Origin: Candidatus Obscuribacterales bacterium | GTDB lineage: Bacteria > Cyanobacteriota > Vampirovibrionia > Obscuribacterales > Obscuribacteraceae | Direction: 5' to 3' | Assembly (NCBI GenBank): GCA_019752635.1 | Contig: JAIELX010000008.1 | Coordinates: 1 to 64,000 of the forward strand | Length of the DNA stretch: 64,000 nt | In this document: positions 25,361 through 36,342 of the stretch, piece after piece | Numbering within the stretch: position 1 is the stretch's first letter | How the letters are laid out: each line of letters opens with the position of its first letter | The notes under the pieces: model-generated | Databases searched by the model: none | Told to the model about the DNA's origin: nothing | The model's input: the letters and a program-made list of their open reading frames with translations, nothing else | Translations under genes and position numbers: made by a program

Positions 25361-28300
25361 CTAGTGATTGACAGGGTGATAGCTTCCGTGACTAGAGGTT
25401 GCACGCTGCAAACAAACCGACATTTTCATCATTGATGCAACCATTTTGCGATCCGCTCTTTCAGAACTTGCATAGAGCATTTTGAGCAAATTCGCATTCT
25501 GCAGAAGTGTAATCAAGGAATAGTCGCTTACGCCAAATACACCCGCCTTGCCGCAATTCGACAAAGTAACGCGCCGACGAGCCACCATATCGTCTCGCAT
25601 AGCGGACCAGAGTTCGCGCTCGTTTTCACCGAGAACAACTTCTTGTCCAACATTCAAGGATACATGATGCCCCCGGGCCGATACTTTTACGGATTTGTTC
25701 GTAGTGTCGACTAGATTCTCAATTTTTGTGTGTTTCTCGTCACGGGTAACGAGTACGATAGCGCCCTTTCGAAGGCTAATGTTGCACTCTCCGACTCGCA
25801 CTTTAGCTTTATTCAGTGCTCTCAGGATTACGCTACCTTTGCTGAGCACAATGGTTCCATTCCCGTCCACTGTAACTTTGGACTCGCTGCTGTACTTAAC
25901 TAGCACATCTTCGGTCGAGATAGACATGATATCAAGCAGACTGTTGGCCGGTACTTGCGGCGCGGAATATGCAACAGGACGAAGCGGATTGTTCGGCACT
26001 ATGATCGCTCGGTCCCTTTTCTTTGCGGCAAGTCCCGTGTTCATAGCTTGCTCCACTTCCTTGAAGCGGCGCTTCATCCCAAAAGTCAAGCAACCGGTGC
26101 GGCAGCGACGAACGCTGTTGAGCGCAGCAGTTGATTCGGCACTTGCACCGGAACTTGCCATACTGACACCACCAACGGGGCTCGGCTTGAATGCCGCATC
26201 AGGCGACGAGGTAAAATCCGATGTACCGGACGATGCTACGGCGGTATCCGACAAGGCTAGTTCTCTTCCAGCTGCTATAGCTACTTCACCGGTCTGCCCA
26301 TGATGAGAAATCATCATTTGCGCGGGCTGCCCTTCGACAACGGCGACTTTGACACCGCCGAAACGTCCCTGACTAACGGTAGTTGAGCTGTTTGGCTTCA
26401 CTAGGACGGTGCCCAGATTGGTCGTAATTTTTACAGCTTTCGATCCGGTAATGATTACGACGGTGCCATCCTTAAGAGCAACGGTCCGGTCGCCTAAATT
26501 CGCAAATTTGCTGCCGGGTTCTGCCAGAACAAGTGTTTCATCATCGTCTCCTAATGCGTACGGCGCACTGGCATCGATAGCCATAACCCAAGCGAGCTTT
26601 TCTGAACTCGGGGCATCCTGACCTTCTTCGTTAGTGTCTTCGACATTACGTTCTCTCTCGCCAAGTCTGATAGGCGAGCATTCTTGGGGCTGAACAGGTG
26701 CAACGGAGCGCCGAGTCAGGTCCGACGGCGGTAGGTTGGTGAAGAATGAAGGCAATTCGAATAAAGGAAAAAATCCGGTTGTCCCACCCGTCGATCCACC
26801 AGTCGTTCCAGGAGGGGGCGGCGGTGCTACGCCACCGGTCGTTCCACCGGTCGTTCCACCAGTCGTTCCACCAGTCGTTCCACCGGTCGTTCCACCGGTC
26901 GTTCCGCCGGTCGTTCCACCAGTTGTTCCGCCGGTCGTTCCACCAGTTGTTCCGCCGGTCGTTGGCGTTCCACCGGTCGTTCCACCAGTCGTTCCACCGG
27001 TCGTTCCACCAGTCGTTCCACCAGTCGTTCCACCAGTCGTTCCACCGGTCGTTCCACCAGTCGTTCCACCGGTCGTTCCACCGGTCGTTCCACCAGTCGT
27101 TCCACCGGTCGTTCCGCCAGTCGTTCCACCGGTCGTTCCGCCAGTCGTTCCACCGGTCGTTCCACCAGGAGCGATGGCTATGAAACTGGCATTGTCGATG
27201 TCTATCTTTTCAGACGGAGCACCACCGGGCGTTTGCATTGTTATTACGCCGCCATCGGCGAGGAATATTCCGCCGGATAAGTTGATTGGATCGTTAACAG
27301 ACTCCTTGATTCCGATGTAACCGTCGTTTACCCGTGTGAATGTGGGGTTTTGGATCAAGTGCGCGCTAACAGTACCGGGTCCAATCCCGGGCTGCTGCGC
27401 TTGTAATGCCTGGATAGCTGCAACTACATCGAGATTCGGAACTTCCGTGTAAATGCCGATTCCGCCACCAGTGTAACTGGTCCCCGTGGTGTAACGAGCG
27501 ACGGACTTGACGGTGGAATCGCGGTGGATTTGAACCTGTTGAGCAGAGTTGATAGCGACGTATCCACCTAATGCGGAGATGTTATTATCCGATTGAACGT
27601 CAACTTGTCCCGCGGTCGAGAACTTTATGTCGCCACCTACAGCGGTAGTGTTAACTGCTCGACCAAATAGGATTCCCGTTCCGCCGAGGATAGTTATGCT
27701 ACCTTGCTGCAAAATATCGCTAGCCGCCAAGGTAGCATTTGTATTAGCGCCGGGAGCCAGGACGCCAGCGCTGAACGTGACGCTGCCGATTGCGTTGTTG
27801 TTTGTCTTATTGATCCGGACTTCGCCGGGAGCGGTCATGATAATGTCGTGAACGGCGGTGATCTGCGTCGCATCAAATACACTGATGGAGCCCAATCGCG
27901 CGCTCAAGTCGAGATTGTTGCCGGAAACAAGATTGCCAGACACATCCAGGTCAGAACCTGCTTTTACTGTAATGCTTCCTCCTGCAGTAATTGATTTGGT
28001 GGATACGGCGCCGCTTTGAACCGCACCGGCAGAGAAATCGCCGGCGGTGATCAAACCGTCGACAATCGTCACACCACTGCCAGGCACGATGGGAGTCGCG
28101 TTCGCTACAAACACATTCCCCCCCGAGGCTCCGCCCGAAGCATTTATCGGTCCGAATGTCATCGGCGTTCCGGACGAAGCACCGGCAAGCATGGTTACAT
28201 TCCCGTTCGTGCCAGCTCCATTACCTGAAGAAGTTATACTCACGTTCTCCGGCAAAACAATCAAACCGCCGCCAACGCCACGAAATGCAACGAGCCTGAT

Positions 28301-29476
28301 GTCACCGCCGCTCTGATTTGCACCTGACGGTGCGGTGGTTAAAGAAAGAATTGCTGTCTTCTTGTCGCCAAGCAAAATACTGCCACCGGAGACACTGCCA
28401 CCAGTTATGGTGATGGTGTTCGGACCCGAGGAAGAGTACGCAGCACCAGCGGCGATCAATAAATCGCCGCCGTTGGTGGAGATGTCGATGCCACTTACCT
28501 TGCTCACAACGTCGCCGCCGGCTACGAGCGCAAGATTGTCATTGAACACCATGGACCCGAGCAATTCGATATCGCCAGTGTTTGCAAAGAGTGGATCGCC
28601 ACTGAGATTAATTGCGCCGATCTTAAGGCTGTCGCTGGAAGCAACCAGGCTGGCCGACCCGGCAACGATATTGACTATACCGCTCAAGTCACTGACGTTG
28701 ACGGTAGCATTGCCGGCCCCGGAGAATACATTTAGTTCTTCAGACAAGATGTTTCCGCCGACCAGTGACAAATCGAACTTGCCAACGAAGGCTGCATCTC
28801 TAATATTGATTGCACCATTGAGTGCTTGAAGTTGACCTCCGACGTTATTGAACAAAATGCTCTGCGTTAACTGAGAAGCAACGTTGATGTTGCCGCTCAT
28901 CGCAGCCATTACGCCGGCGTTGTTGATTGTCGATGCGTTAAGCGCCAGGTTGTTAAGTGCTGAAATCACCGGACTAATTCCAGTGACACCAGTGGGCAAA
29001 ACATTGTTTATGGAGCCTCCGGCCGTCAAACCAAGATTGCCAGCACTGCTGATGATGCCTGCATTTGTAATATTTTGAACTGCATTGAGAACGAAACTGA
29101 AATCGTTAACAAGGCGACCCAATCCTGCAATGCCACCGCTCGGCAGAATAGAAGTAAGCGTTGCACCTTGCTGGTTCGAGATGTTGACAGCACTAATCAT
29201 GCCTGACGATACATTGTTGTTTCCGGAAACAACGTAGACCGTCCCTGCATTAACAAAATTACCCGTCAAATTGAGGTTGGAGCCGTTGGAATAGTCGATG
29301 ACCACCGTCTCGCCGTGCTGAACGTTCAATCCGGAGCCTGCGAATGTCGAAGCGTCGATGACCTGCGTCGGCGTGATCCCCTCGTCCTGCTTCGCGAGCA
29401 CCAGGCAGTTGGCAGACCAGGAGCCAACCATTAGCGTGAGTGTAGCCGCTAACGAACGTTTGATTCGGTCATTCAT
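25361..29476 (-). CDS. Giant secreted beta-solenoid protein with TGG tract and FecR-like tail
   Basis: A 1371-residue exported protein. A signal peptide (about 1-29) is followed by a repetitive beta-rich part (about 35-760) full of N-x-G and G-[ST]-I strands ([34 protein letters not shown]), typical of haemagglutinin/adhesin-type beta-helices. A tract of about 28 Thr-Thr-Gly-Gly units (about 770-885) forms a flexible linker to a C-terminal region with FecR-like strand pairs ([41 protein letters not shown]). Likely a surface adhesin or biofilm matrix protein. No secretion partner (TpsB) is adjacent. Confidence 0.85.
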   Translation of the reverse strand: MNDRIKRSLAATLTLMVGSWSANCLVLAKQDEGITPTQVIDASTFAGSGLNVQHGETVVIDYSNGSNLNLTGNFVNAGTVYVVSGNNNVSSGMISAVNISNQQGATLTSILPSGGIAGLGRLVNDFSFVLNAVQNITNAGIISSAGNLGLTAGGSINNVLPTGVTGISPVISALNNLALNASTINNAGVMAAMSGNINVASQLTQSILFNNVGGQLQALNGAINIRDAAFVGKFDLSLVGGNILSEELNVFSGAGNATVNVSDLSGIVNIVAGSASLVASSDSLKIGAINLSGDPLFANTGDIELLGSMVFNDNLALVAGGDVVSKVSGIDISTNGGDLLIAAGAAYSSSGPNTITITGGSVSGGSILLGDKKTAILSLTTAPSGANQSGGDIRLVAFRGVGGGLIVLPENVSITSSGNGAGTNGNVTMLAGASSGTPMTFGPINASGGASGGNVFVANATPIVPGSGVTIVDGLITAGDFSAGAVQSGAVSTKSITAGGSITVKAGSDLDVSGNLVSGNNLDLSARLGSISVFDATQITAVHDIIMTAPGEVRINKTNNNAIGSVTFSAGVLAPGANTNATLAASDILQQGSITILGGTGILFGRAVNTTAVGGDIKFSTAGQVDVQSDNNISALGGYVAINSAQQVQIHRDSTVKSVARYTTGTSYTGGGIGIYTEVPNLDVVAAIQALQAQQPGIGPGTVSAHLIQNPTFTRVNDGYIGIKESVNDPINLSGGIFLADGGVITMQTPGGAPSEKIDIDNASFIAIAPGGTTGGTTGGTTGGTTGGTTGGTTGGTTGGTTGGTTGGTTGGTTGGTTGGTTGGTTGGTTGGTTGGTPTTGGTTGGTTGGTTGGTTGGTTGGTTGGTTGGTTGGTTGGTTGGVAPPPPPGTTGGSTGGTTGFFPLFELPSFFTNLPPSDLTRRSVAPVQPQECSPIRLGERERNVEDTNEEGQDAPSSEKLAWVMAIDASAPYALGDDDETLVLAEPGSKFANLGDRTVALKDGTVVIITGSKAVKITTNLGTVLVKPNSSTTVSQGRFGGVKVAVVEGQPAQMMISHHGQTGEVAIAAGRELALSDTAVASSGTSDFTSSPDAAFKPSPVGGVSMASSGASAESTAALNSVRRCRTGCLTFGMKRRFKEVEQAMNTGLAAKKRDRAIIVPNNPLRPVAYSAPQVPANSLLDIMSISTEDVLVKYSSESKVTVDGNGTIVLSKGSVILRALNKAKVRVGECNISLRKGAIVLVTRDEKHTKIENLVDTTNKSVKVSARGHHVSLNVGQEVVLGENERELWSAMRDDMVARRRVTLSNCGKAGVFGVSDYSLITLLQNANLLKMLYASSERADRKMVASMMKMSVCLQRATSSHGSYHPVNH
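26828..27171. repeat. 12-bp tandem repeat encoding the Thr-Gly linker
   Basis: About 28 near-identical copies of a 12-bp unit (plus strand GTTCCACCGGTC with A/G changes at two positions). Each gives one TTGG on the minus strand. One interruption near 26960-26970 gives GTPTTGG. The array is likely to vary in copy number. Frames that read other ways through it are a by-product of the repeat. Confidence 0.95.
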
Positions 29477-29662
29477 GAAAATACAATCCTCGATCTCTTG
29501 GAGGACAATAATGTCCGCAAACGCCTTACACTAGTAGTGGTGAAAACCGCAGATCCCTGACAATTATGTGTCAGGAGGGGAATTGTACGAAGCGCAAACG
29601 AAAGAAATGTCCGGACTTCACGCAAACCCAACAGGTAATCGCAGTTAACCTCAAACCCGTAT

Positions 29663-30223
29663 ATGACACCAGAAACAGGCAGCTCCTCCACAAATTCGAA
29701 ATTGCCCCGCGCCGCAGTGTCCTGCTTCATCGCCGCCTACGCCACAGGCATAGGGCTCTGGCTCTGCCCGCCCAGTCTCTGGAGAGACAATATAGTCCGC
29801 CACTACGAACCGCTGATTCTGTGGATGGGTCTCTGGCAAGACTTTGCAATGTTCGCGCCAGACCCGCGGAAGATCAACTTGCACATCGAAGCTTTGATAA
29901 CCTACAGCGACGGCAGCACGGTAGCCTATACGTTTCCGCGAATGGAGAAGCTGGACCTTGGAACCCGCATACTAAAAGAGCGATATCGAAAGTACGCTAA
30001 CGACTTTTTGAATTGGGACAAAGACAAAATACTGTGGGGTGACGCAGCACGGTTTGTGGCGCGGTCCCATTTCAAACCGGATAAGTGCCCGGTAACCGTT
30101 GAACTCATAAGATACTGGGCGGAGATTCCTCCACCCGAAATAGGAGTAGGCAAGCCCCTCCCGCCTCAAGACCATAAGTACTCATTCTTTTCAAAAACAT
30201 TCACAGCAGACGAACTTCAATGA
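29663..30223 (+). CDS. Membrane-anchored partner of the HTTM protein
   Basis: A 186-residue protein. One hydrophobic segment (about 17-38) is followed by a soluble domain with WMGLWQDFAMFAPDPRKINLHIEALI and YSDGSTVAYTFPR, a pattern I associate with small proteins encoded beside HTTM genes. Its stop overlaps the HTTM start (ATGA), so the two are translationally coupled and probably work together. No ribosome-binding site is clear at this start. Confidence 0.72.
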   Translation: MTPETGSSSTNSKLPRAAVSCFIAAYATGIGLWLCPPSLWRDNIVRHYEPLILWMGLWQDFAMFAPDPRKINLHIEALITYSDGSTVAYTFPRMEKLDLGTRILKERYRKYANDFLNWDKDKILWGDAARFVARSHFKPDKCPVTVELIRYWAEIPPPEIGVGKPLPPQDHKYSFFSKTFTADELQ

Positions 30224-31143
30224 TACTGGCAGAGATCGGTAAATTTTGGGAAGCTTGTTGGTTTGGAAAAACCTCGGGTCGGCCGCTGGCAATATTCCGG
30301 ATACTTATCGGCGCGTTGATCGCACTCAGTTTATTGATGCTGCTCCCGGAAGTGCCCAACTTCTACGGTCCGAAAGGAATTGCGTCGATCCAGACAGTTC
30401 AAGCATGGGAAGGTGCCCACGCTCGCTTTAGTTTGCTCTTTTTCATGCCCCCGACAGATTCTAGCGCCTATCTATTATTGGCTCTAGCGCTTCTCTTCTC
30501 GTTTCTGGTGTCAGCAGGACTATTTACACGAGCTAGTCTCATTGCGCTGTTCGTGCTGCTTGTTTCATTACATCACCGCAATCCAATGATCCTGAACAGC
30601 GCCGATACTATTTTTCGCCTTTTTCTCTTTCTGCTAATCTTCTCGGATTGCTCTAAGATACTGTCTGTGGATGCCTGGATTCGCAAGAAACGCAACCCCG
30701 GCGCTCCTGTTGACGATCTGGTATCGGCGTGGCCGATCAACTTACTCAAGCTGCAAATCGCTGCGGTGTACTGCCAAACTTTCTGGGCAAAGCTACAAGG
30801 ACCGACCTGGTGGGACGGAACGGCGGTCTACTACGCGCTCAGACTGGAAGAATTCTATCGATTCGCAGAACCAGTAGATCAATTGTGGTTCTACAAGCTT
30901 TCGACTTGGGCCGGCTTAGCAATTGAACTGTCATTGTGGACCCTGATCTGGATCCGAGAGTTCCGCTACTGGGTGCTGCTGGCGGCTGTAGCGCTGCACC
31001 TCGGTATTGAGTACACAATGAATATACCGTTGTTCGAGTATGTCATGCTGGTCTCCTTCATCCTGTTTATCTATCCTGAGGATCTCGAGCGTGCGATTGT
31101 ACTAACAAAGCAAAAACTTGCTTCGCGCGCCAAGACCCGATGA
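30220..31143 (+). CDS. HTTM-domain membrane protein (gamma-carboxylase related)
   Basis: A 307-residue polytopic protein with about seven hydrophobic helices. The opening (RPLAIFRILIGALIAL), the loop FYGPKGI and the middle NLLKLQIAAVYCQTFWAKLQGPTWWDGTAVYYAL match the HTTM domain, which is related to vitamin K-dependent gamma-glutamyl carboxylase. Bacterial members are mostly of unknown function. It overlaps the upstream gene by 4 nt. It ends 44 bp from the convergent multicopper oxidase. Confidence 0.85.
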   Translation: MILAEIGKFWEACWFGKTSGRPLAIFRILIGALIALSLLMLLPEVPNFYGPKGIASIQTVQAWEGAHARFSLLFFMPPTDSSAYLLLALALLFSFLVSAGLFTRASLIALFVLLVSLHHRNPMILNSADTIFRLFLFLLIFSDCSKILSVDAWIRKKRNPGAPVDDLVSAWPINLLKLQIAAVYCQTFWAKLQGPTWWDGTAVYYALRLEEFYRFAEPVDQLWFYKLSTWAGLAIELSLWTLIWIREFRYWVLLAAVALHLGIEYTMNIPLFEYVMLVSFILFIYPEDLERAIVLTKQKLASRAKTR

Positions 31144-31187
31144 ACAGCAAATCACACGCCATTGCGAATTAGTACAAATACAAACAG

Positions 31188-34100
31188 TTAGTAACCGCCG
31201 AGGGTGGCAGGTGTCGACGCTCCTCCAGACCAGACTTCTCCGATGCGCACGGGCTCAAGCGTCTTTGCCTCAGCGTTCGGTCTTTTGAAATCGTATTTGA
31301 GGACGGTTGCCCTGGTATTTCCGCGCAAGCAACCACTTACGAGAAGGTTTGCGCCGGTCGTTGTACTCGTCGTGGCCACTCGTACGCCACCGGATTCAGT
31401 GAACGGGTTGAAGCTCGCGGTCTCGCGGAAAGGGGCATCCTTACCACATCTGCACGAACCTAGATAGACTGCAGGTCCTCCGTCCAATGCGGAGCCGCTT
31501 GAAAAAATTTTCACAGAACCGCTGCCCGTTAGCTGGCTAGCAATGATTGATTTCGCCCCGCCGAGCGATCCGGCTATCCACCCGGTGGACAGAGAGATTC
31601 CATCGCAATAATCTTTGCCGAACGGAAAGAAACTAGTGTTATTTACAAGAGTATCCGCGGGATGAGTATCGCCTCTGCGGGCTTTCGCGTTTGGCTGAAA
31701 AAGGGTGTAGGCGTATGTCTTAATTTCCGTTGGTCTTCCAGGTCCGGGCGCAGTAACGATGCTCTCACGACCGGTTGAAAAATCGACCATTCCCGTCGCG
31801 ATGCTTACGCCGGACCGATCCTCGCCGTACGGTTTAAAACTGCCGAATAGCGAGGGTCCCGTGCTAGATCCCGCCAGCGGGATGCTATAGATTTTCACTT
31901 CATCAGTGATACCAGCGGGTGACCCCACGATCAGATTGTCCGACTGTGAACCGTCAATCTGTGCAGAGGCAACGCTAACACCCTCGCGCGCAGAGGAATC
32001 AAACGGCTGGAATCGCGCCAACTCTGTTCCGAAGATACCTTTGCCCAAGATTGACGCCCCGGCATATGCCACTACTTCCGGTGCATGATCCTTACCGGAA
32101 CCGACGAGTAAGTCGAGTACACCGTCGCCGTCCACATCGCCCATCGCAACATTAACGTTGCCTTCATAAAAAGGAAACGGAATGACCGTGGCGACGAGAC
32201 GATCGCCCTCGCCATCGTAAAGATGAATCTCTGAAGCTCTGCCGGGCGCCCCGGGAATCGCTACAGCGTAAATGGAGACCGCCGGTATCACGTTGATCAG
32301 TGACATCAGCCCGTTGTCCTCATGGTTGAGACGATGGCAGTGCGTTACATAAACCCCTGTATATTCGTCGAATCGAGTGCGAAACGAAAGAATGCCCGGT
32401 TGGACAACTTCCTCGTTAGCGTCCATCTTTGGTGCCGGTGCATTGGCATTGTCCACCGAAAAATTTTCGGGGCCCGAATGCACACCACTTGCAGGCTCAT
32501 GGAATTCGACCACCTGAAAGTCATTGACGTGCACGTGAATCGGATGCTCGTCGTTATTGTTGTTGACGAATCGCCATTCCTCGATGGAGTTGAGTCGGGG
32601 TTGGATCACCGGCGTATTTGGAAATGTTTGTCCGTCGAATCCATACATGAATGCCTTGGGATCATTCGTGCTCGCCAAGCTATTGAGAAACCCGCCGGAC
32701 ATCACGATCTCTCGCTTCACGTCCGGAACAGCCTTGGACAGGTCGACAAAGGAGGAGAAAGCGCCAAGCTTCTGACCTTCCACAAATGCAGTCGTAACGC
32801 CGCCGGGCTCCGTAGCTTTTGCTCGCGCTAGCACCTGTGTTGGAAACACGAAGAACCCATCGAAGTAACTGATGTACTTGGGCAGCACGCTTACGCTCCC
32901 CAGCACGGCGGGTGGATTCGCGCTTCCATTATTTGTGTAGAGAACACCGGGCGAGGTGATCGTCTTGCCAGGATCGAATTGTCCATTTGGCGCGGTTTTT
33001 CCGATCTCGGGCATCTCCAGCACGAGCTCGCCTTCGGCCGGTATCGTGACAGCAATCGCGAAGCGACTCGCAGGAGGAATGACCAGGCGAGTGCCCCCGC
33101 CTGTCTGCGGATAATGAACGGATGAATAGGGGTTGCCATCTTGTCCCACGATAGCAATCTTGGGATGCCGTCCTGTCGCCGTTTCGGTTAGCTGCACATT
33201 CATATAGGCAAGGTCGCTCACATTCGCGAGCACCCAAATTTCGGTTTGCCCGGCCTTGCTTTTTATGGTCGGCTGGAATTGACCATTCACTGTGAATTGC
33301 ACGTCACGCAGATGGTCCGGAAGCGATGGATTCTCAGGCACATCGGCGCCAGCTTTGCGGTCTGCCGTTGTGAAGCGCTGAAGATTGCCGGGAATCAATG
33401 ACAATTGCCCCCTATGATTGCGGATTGAAAGTGGTCCTGTGTACCAGATGGTGGCGTACTTGGTTCCCTTCTTAGATTGATTGAAATTGACTGGCGCAAA
33501 CGAGGGACGGTAGGTGCCTTTCGCTAACTCTCCCTCTTTGGGCGGATTTATTGAGCTGACCCACATCGGCCACATCAAATTGTTGAGGTCCGCCGAACCG
33601 CCCGCGCGATCAAAGACGTAGTTATACTGGAGTGCCATATTGCGGATAGGAATGTTATTGTCGGTGACAAGCGGCAGGTTGCCATCCGTTCGTCCTACAG
33701 CAAGCATGCCGGCGAGCCCGGCGTAAGTCTGCGGTGATGTGAGCCCGTGAAGGTGACAGTGATACCAATACAGTCCTTGAGGCATGTTCCTTGGTATGTT
33801 GTAAGTGTAGGTGTTGCTCATTCCAGGAGGAATGTCCAGCATGACATTGTCGGCGTTTCCCTTTGGACTGATGTGAGCTCCATGAGTGTGCAAATTGATC
33901 GGTGACGACGTCATCGGCTCCGGGTACAGCGCAACGGGCTGCCCCTTGGGAGTGTATTGTGGAATGAAATAATCCTTGATGGTGAGATTAGTGAGTTCAT
34001 TCTCAAAATGGACAATCATTTTCTCCCCCGGAAAGACCTGCAGAGTTGGTGCCGGATAGAGATTGCGGCCGGAGACCTGTCCGTTTGATGCGGTGCCTCG

Positions 34101-34367
34101 GACTATTTCGTAGCTGAAAAGCAGAAAATTGTTAACCGGCTTAGCTACCGTGTCGAGCGTTGCCGCTGCTTGTCTTGCCGTGAGCCGAATTTCGAGGACT
34201 CCATCCTTGCTCATTAACTTAACGGGCTCTTTAAAATCTCGTCGAATGGCGAGATCTGTTTTTTTGTCTGCTGCCTTTCCCCATGCAGCCTCGCCCGACC
34301 AGCAAAACGTCATACAAAAGGCGGTTACTCCCAAAAGGAGTAAGCTGTACACGTGAGCATTTGACAT
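31188..34367 (-). CDS. Secreted multicopper oxidase with FG-GAP-like C-terminal domain
   Basis: A 1059-residue exported enzyme. After a signal peptide (about 1-30), the cupredoxin part (about 45-700) has all four copper motifs: HTHG (160), HCHLHG (203), HPIHVHVNDFQ (about 606) and HCHRLNHEDNGLM (about 678). The last supplies the type 1 copper Cys and two His, but its axial position reads LM as in active oxidases. Residues about 720-1059 are an FG-GAP-like region (VAMGDVDGDGVLDLLVGSG), a calcium-binding propeller not normally fused to these enzymes. The substrate (metal ion or phenol) is unknown. AAGGA precedes the ATG. Confidence 0.92.
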   Translation of the reverse strand: MSNAHVYSLLLLGVTAFCMTFCWSGEAAWGKAADKKTDLAIRRDFKEPVKLMSKDGVLEIRLTARQAAATLDTVAKPVNNFLLFSYEIVRGTASNGQVSGRNLYPAPTLQVFPGEKMIVHFENELTNLTIKDYFIPQYTPKGQPVALYPEPMTSSPINLHTHGAHISPKGNADNVMLDIPPGMSNTYTYNIPRNMPQGLYWYHCHLHGLTSPQTYAGLAGMLAVGRTDGNLPLVTDNNIPIRNMALQYNYVFDRAGGSADLNNLMWPMWVSSINPPKEGELAKGTYRPSFAPVNFNQSKKGTKYATIWYTGPLSIRNHRGQLSLIPGNLQRFTTADRKAGADVPENPSLPDHLRDVQFTVNGQFQPTIKSKAGQTEIWVLANVSDLAYMNVQLTETATGRHPKIAIVGQDGNPYSSVHYPQTGGGTRLVIPPASRFAIAVTIPAEGELVLEMPEIGKTAPNGQFDPGKTITSPGVLYTNNGSANPPAVLGSVSVLPKYISYFDGFFVFPTQVLARAKATEPGGVTTAFVEGQKLGAFSSFVDLSKAVPDVKREIVMSGGFLNSLASTNDPKAFMYGFDGQTFPNTPVIQPRLNSIEEWRFVNNNNDEHPIHVHVNDFQVVEFHEPASGVHSGPENFSVDNANAPAPKMDANEEVVQPGILSFRTRFDEYTGVYVTHCHRLNHEDNGLMSLINVIPAVSIYAVAIPGAPGRASEIHLYDGEGDRLVATVIPFPFYEGNVNVAMGDVDGDGVLDLLVGSGKDHAPEVVAYAGASILGKGIFGTELARFQPFDSSAREGVSVASAQIDGSQSDNLIVGSPAGITDEVKIYSIPLAGSSTGPSLFGSFKPYGEDRSGVSIATGMVDFSTGRESIVTAPGPGRPTEIKTYAYTLFQPNAKARRGDTHPADTLVNNTSFFPFGKDYCDGISLSTGWIAGSLGGAKSIIASQLTGSGSVKIFSSGSALDGGPAVYLGSCRCGKDAPFRETASFNPFTESGGVRVATTSTTTGANLLVSGCLRGNTRATVLKYDFKRPNAEAKTLEPVRIGEVWSGGASTPATLGGY

Positions 34368-34471
34368 GAAAACGGTCCTTTTTAGCTGTTATGCAGAAAG
34401 AATCCCACGGATTGAGACAACTAAAGTTGCAGCGATCTGAGAGAGAATGCCACCATGAGTTTTTGTATGGC

Positions 34472-35047
34472 TCAACGGCCTTGGCCTTTGACGAATGTGC
34501 TGATCGATACAATCGCGCCGGTCTTGGAATCAACAGTGACTACGCGCTTCCCATCCTTGCCGGATATGCGAAAGTCAAAGACAAGCTTGCCCTCTGCTCC
34601 CGATTCCCATAGAAGAAGTTCCCAGGCCTCAATAGTACCGGGGTAGGCCTTGAGTGCTTTTTCTTGAGTTTGCTCTCTCGTGAGCTTGGGTTCCTTCAGC
34701 CTGGCAAGGTCGGCCGCGTTTGTGGTTTTGATTTTGCTGCCATCGGCGCTAGAAGACTCGATCAAAACGCCGATATTTGTCTTCTTGCCTGTATTCCCGT
34801 CCATCTCGGCTTCACTGATTCTTCCGTCTTTGCCTCTAATATAAAAAGCATATTCCGGTGTGCCGTCTTCGATCTGCAAGTCCCAACAGAGGAACTCCCC
34901 CGGGACCAGCTTCATTGCGGCCGCCTGTGCCTTTTCCTTTGAAACTTTAGCTGTTACGGTCTTGACGATCTTGCCTTTGTCGGCCCCGAACGTAGGACTG
35001 CAACCAAAAGCAATAGCCACGCACAGTAGAGAGCACAAAGTTTTCAT
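34472..35047 (-). CDS. Secreted double-PepSY protein
   Basis: A 191-residue protein with a signal peptide (about 1-21) and two PepSY-type repeats. Their starts are VSKEKAQAAAMKLVPGEFLCWDL and LTREQTQEKALKAYPGTIEAWEL; their ends are DGRISEAEMDGNTGK and DGKRVVTVDSKTGAIVSI. PepSY domains are often inhibitory or scaffold domains of secreted enzymes. It lies 104 bp upstream of the multicopper oxidase on the same strand, so they may form an operon. GGAGG is 4 nt before the ATG. Confidence 0.85.
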   Translation of the reverse strand: MKTLCSLLCVAIAFGCSPTFGADKGKIVKTVTAKVSKEKAQAAAMKLVPGEFLCWDLQIEDGTPEYAFYIRGKDGRISEAEMDGNTGKKTNIGVLIESSSADGSKIKTTNAADLARLKEPKLTREQTQEKALKAYPGTIEAWELLLWESGAEGKLVFDFRISGKDGKRVVTVDSKTGAIVSISTFVKGQGR

Positions 35048-35310
35048 AGAACCTCCACGAGTAAATTACTCGGCGCCTGCAATCAGAGCACCTAATCTTA
35101 TAGCACAGCCTGAGCGATCCGACGATTTATTCCTGGCAGTTCGGCTCCTGATGGTACACTTCCGGATGCTGGTCGTAGCGCCAGTCAAGATGATTCACCC
35201 CCTAATAACATCGGATGATTTGCCAGACCGATAGCGGCAAGGATTCGAGACGCCGAAGGTAATCAACTAATCACTACAGATAGTGGCACGAAAGTCAACG
35301 TGAGGAGCAA

Positions 35311-36336
35311 GTGCTGAACCGAAGGTTATTTGTATTGGCTGCACTCGGCGCCGTTGTGATTGGATTCCTTGCGCACACAGAGCCAGCATGCGCAGGTAAA
35401 CCGCCCTACAAGTTCACGCAGTATCCCGTTCCGTATGCGTCCCCGTACGGCATCGTCTACCATGACACAGGTCCGCTAAAGGGCATTTGGTTCACCAACA
35501 CTACCCTCGACGCGAAGTCGGGCGCAGTAGAGTTTTTGTACAAGACAGGGAAGACCACCTTTCATGCTACTCCTAGTGCGGCCTCGCAGCCGGGCTCAAT
35601 CAATCTCGTCCCGGGCCGCGACTCATTGTGGTTCACGCAGACGAGCACAAATAAGATTGCACGAATTGACTCTTCGCGAAAGATAACCGAATACACGATC
35701 CCGACTCCAGGGAGCAAGCCGTTGGATATCCAGCACGGAACAGACGGCGCGATGTGGTTCACCGAATCGGCGGCAGGAAAGATCGGGCGCATTGATTCGA
35801 CTGGCAAGATTACGGAGTACGCGGTCGGAGCGGCAAACGATACACCGACGGCCCTTATTGCGCAATCCGGAGCGATTTGGTTCACCGAAGTCGGAAGCAG
35901 TCGCATCGGACGTTTGACGACCTCCGGCGAGGTTCGCCATTTCGCCACCGGTAAGGGGCGGCTCACCGGCGACTTGACCAACACCAGCGACGGTTCTTTG
36001 TGGGCCCCGACGAACACTTCGGTTGTGAGGTTGAAGACCGACGGCACCCTGAGCGAATTTCCTCTTCCAGCGGGCGTTGTCAAAACCGGCGCGATCTTCG
36101 GACGCAAAGACGGCGTCTTTGTCGGAGCTATCAAAGCGAACGGCCAAGGAGCAATTCTCGCGGTCAGCACCACTGGACGCGTGCAGGAGTACAACCTTCC
36201 GTGCAAGTTTCTGCTTCCAATCGAGATGGCCGTCGATCCCGATGGCGGCGTCTTCATGACTGTCGAGAGTATTCCGCCCGGACACTCCGTTTCGATGGTC
36301 TGGCGGTTACAATTCGATTCTTCAAAGCGAAATTAG
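35311..36336 (+). CDS. Exported streptogramin-lyase-like beta-propeller
   Basis: A 341-residue protein. A signal peptide (about 1-28) is followed by repeats of the lyase type: IWFTNT, LWFTQTSTNKIARIDSSRKITEYTIPTPGSKP, MWFTESAAGKIGRIDSTGKITEYAV and IWFTEVGSSRIGRL. This is the Vgb/NHL-like seven-bladed propeller. Catalytic His/Glu residues of true virginiamycin B lyase were not confirmed, and export argues against a drug-lyase role. GTG start with GGAG 4 nt upstream. It converges on the next gene with 6 bp between stops. Confidence 0.82.
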   Translation: MLNRRLFVLAALGAVVIGFLAHTEPACAGKPPYKFTQYPVPYASPYGIVYHDTGPLKGIWFTNTTLDAKSGAVEFLYKTGKTTFHATPSAASQPGSINLVPGRDSLWFTQTSTNKIARIDSSRKITEYTIPTPGSKPLDIQHGTDGAMWFTESAAGKIGRIDSTGKITEYAVGAANDTPTALIAQSGAIWFTEVGSSRIGRLTTSGEVRHFATGKGRLTGDLTNTSDGSLWAPTNTSVVRLKTDGTLSEFPLPAGVVKTGAIFGRKDGVFVGAIKANGQGAILAVSTTGRVQEYNLPCKFLLPIEMAVDPDGGVFMTVESIPPGHSVSMVWRLQFDSSKRN

Positions 36337-36342
36337 CCAATC

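Noticed and set aside
26736..27320. Long open frames on both strands through the TGG repeat, encoding Pro-Val, Ser-Phe-His or Glu-Arg-Pro repeats
   Set aside because: They arise because the 12-bp repeat has no stop in any frame. The minus-strand frame is part of a 1371-residue protein with a signal peptide and a ribosome-binding site.
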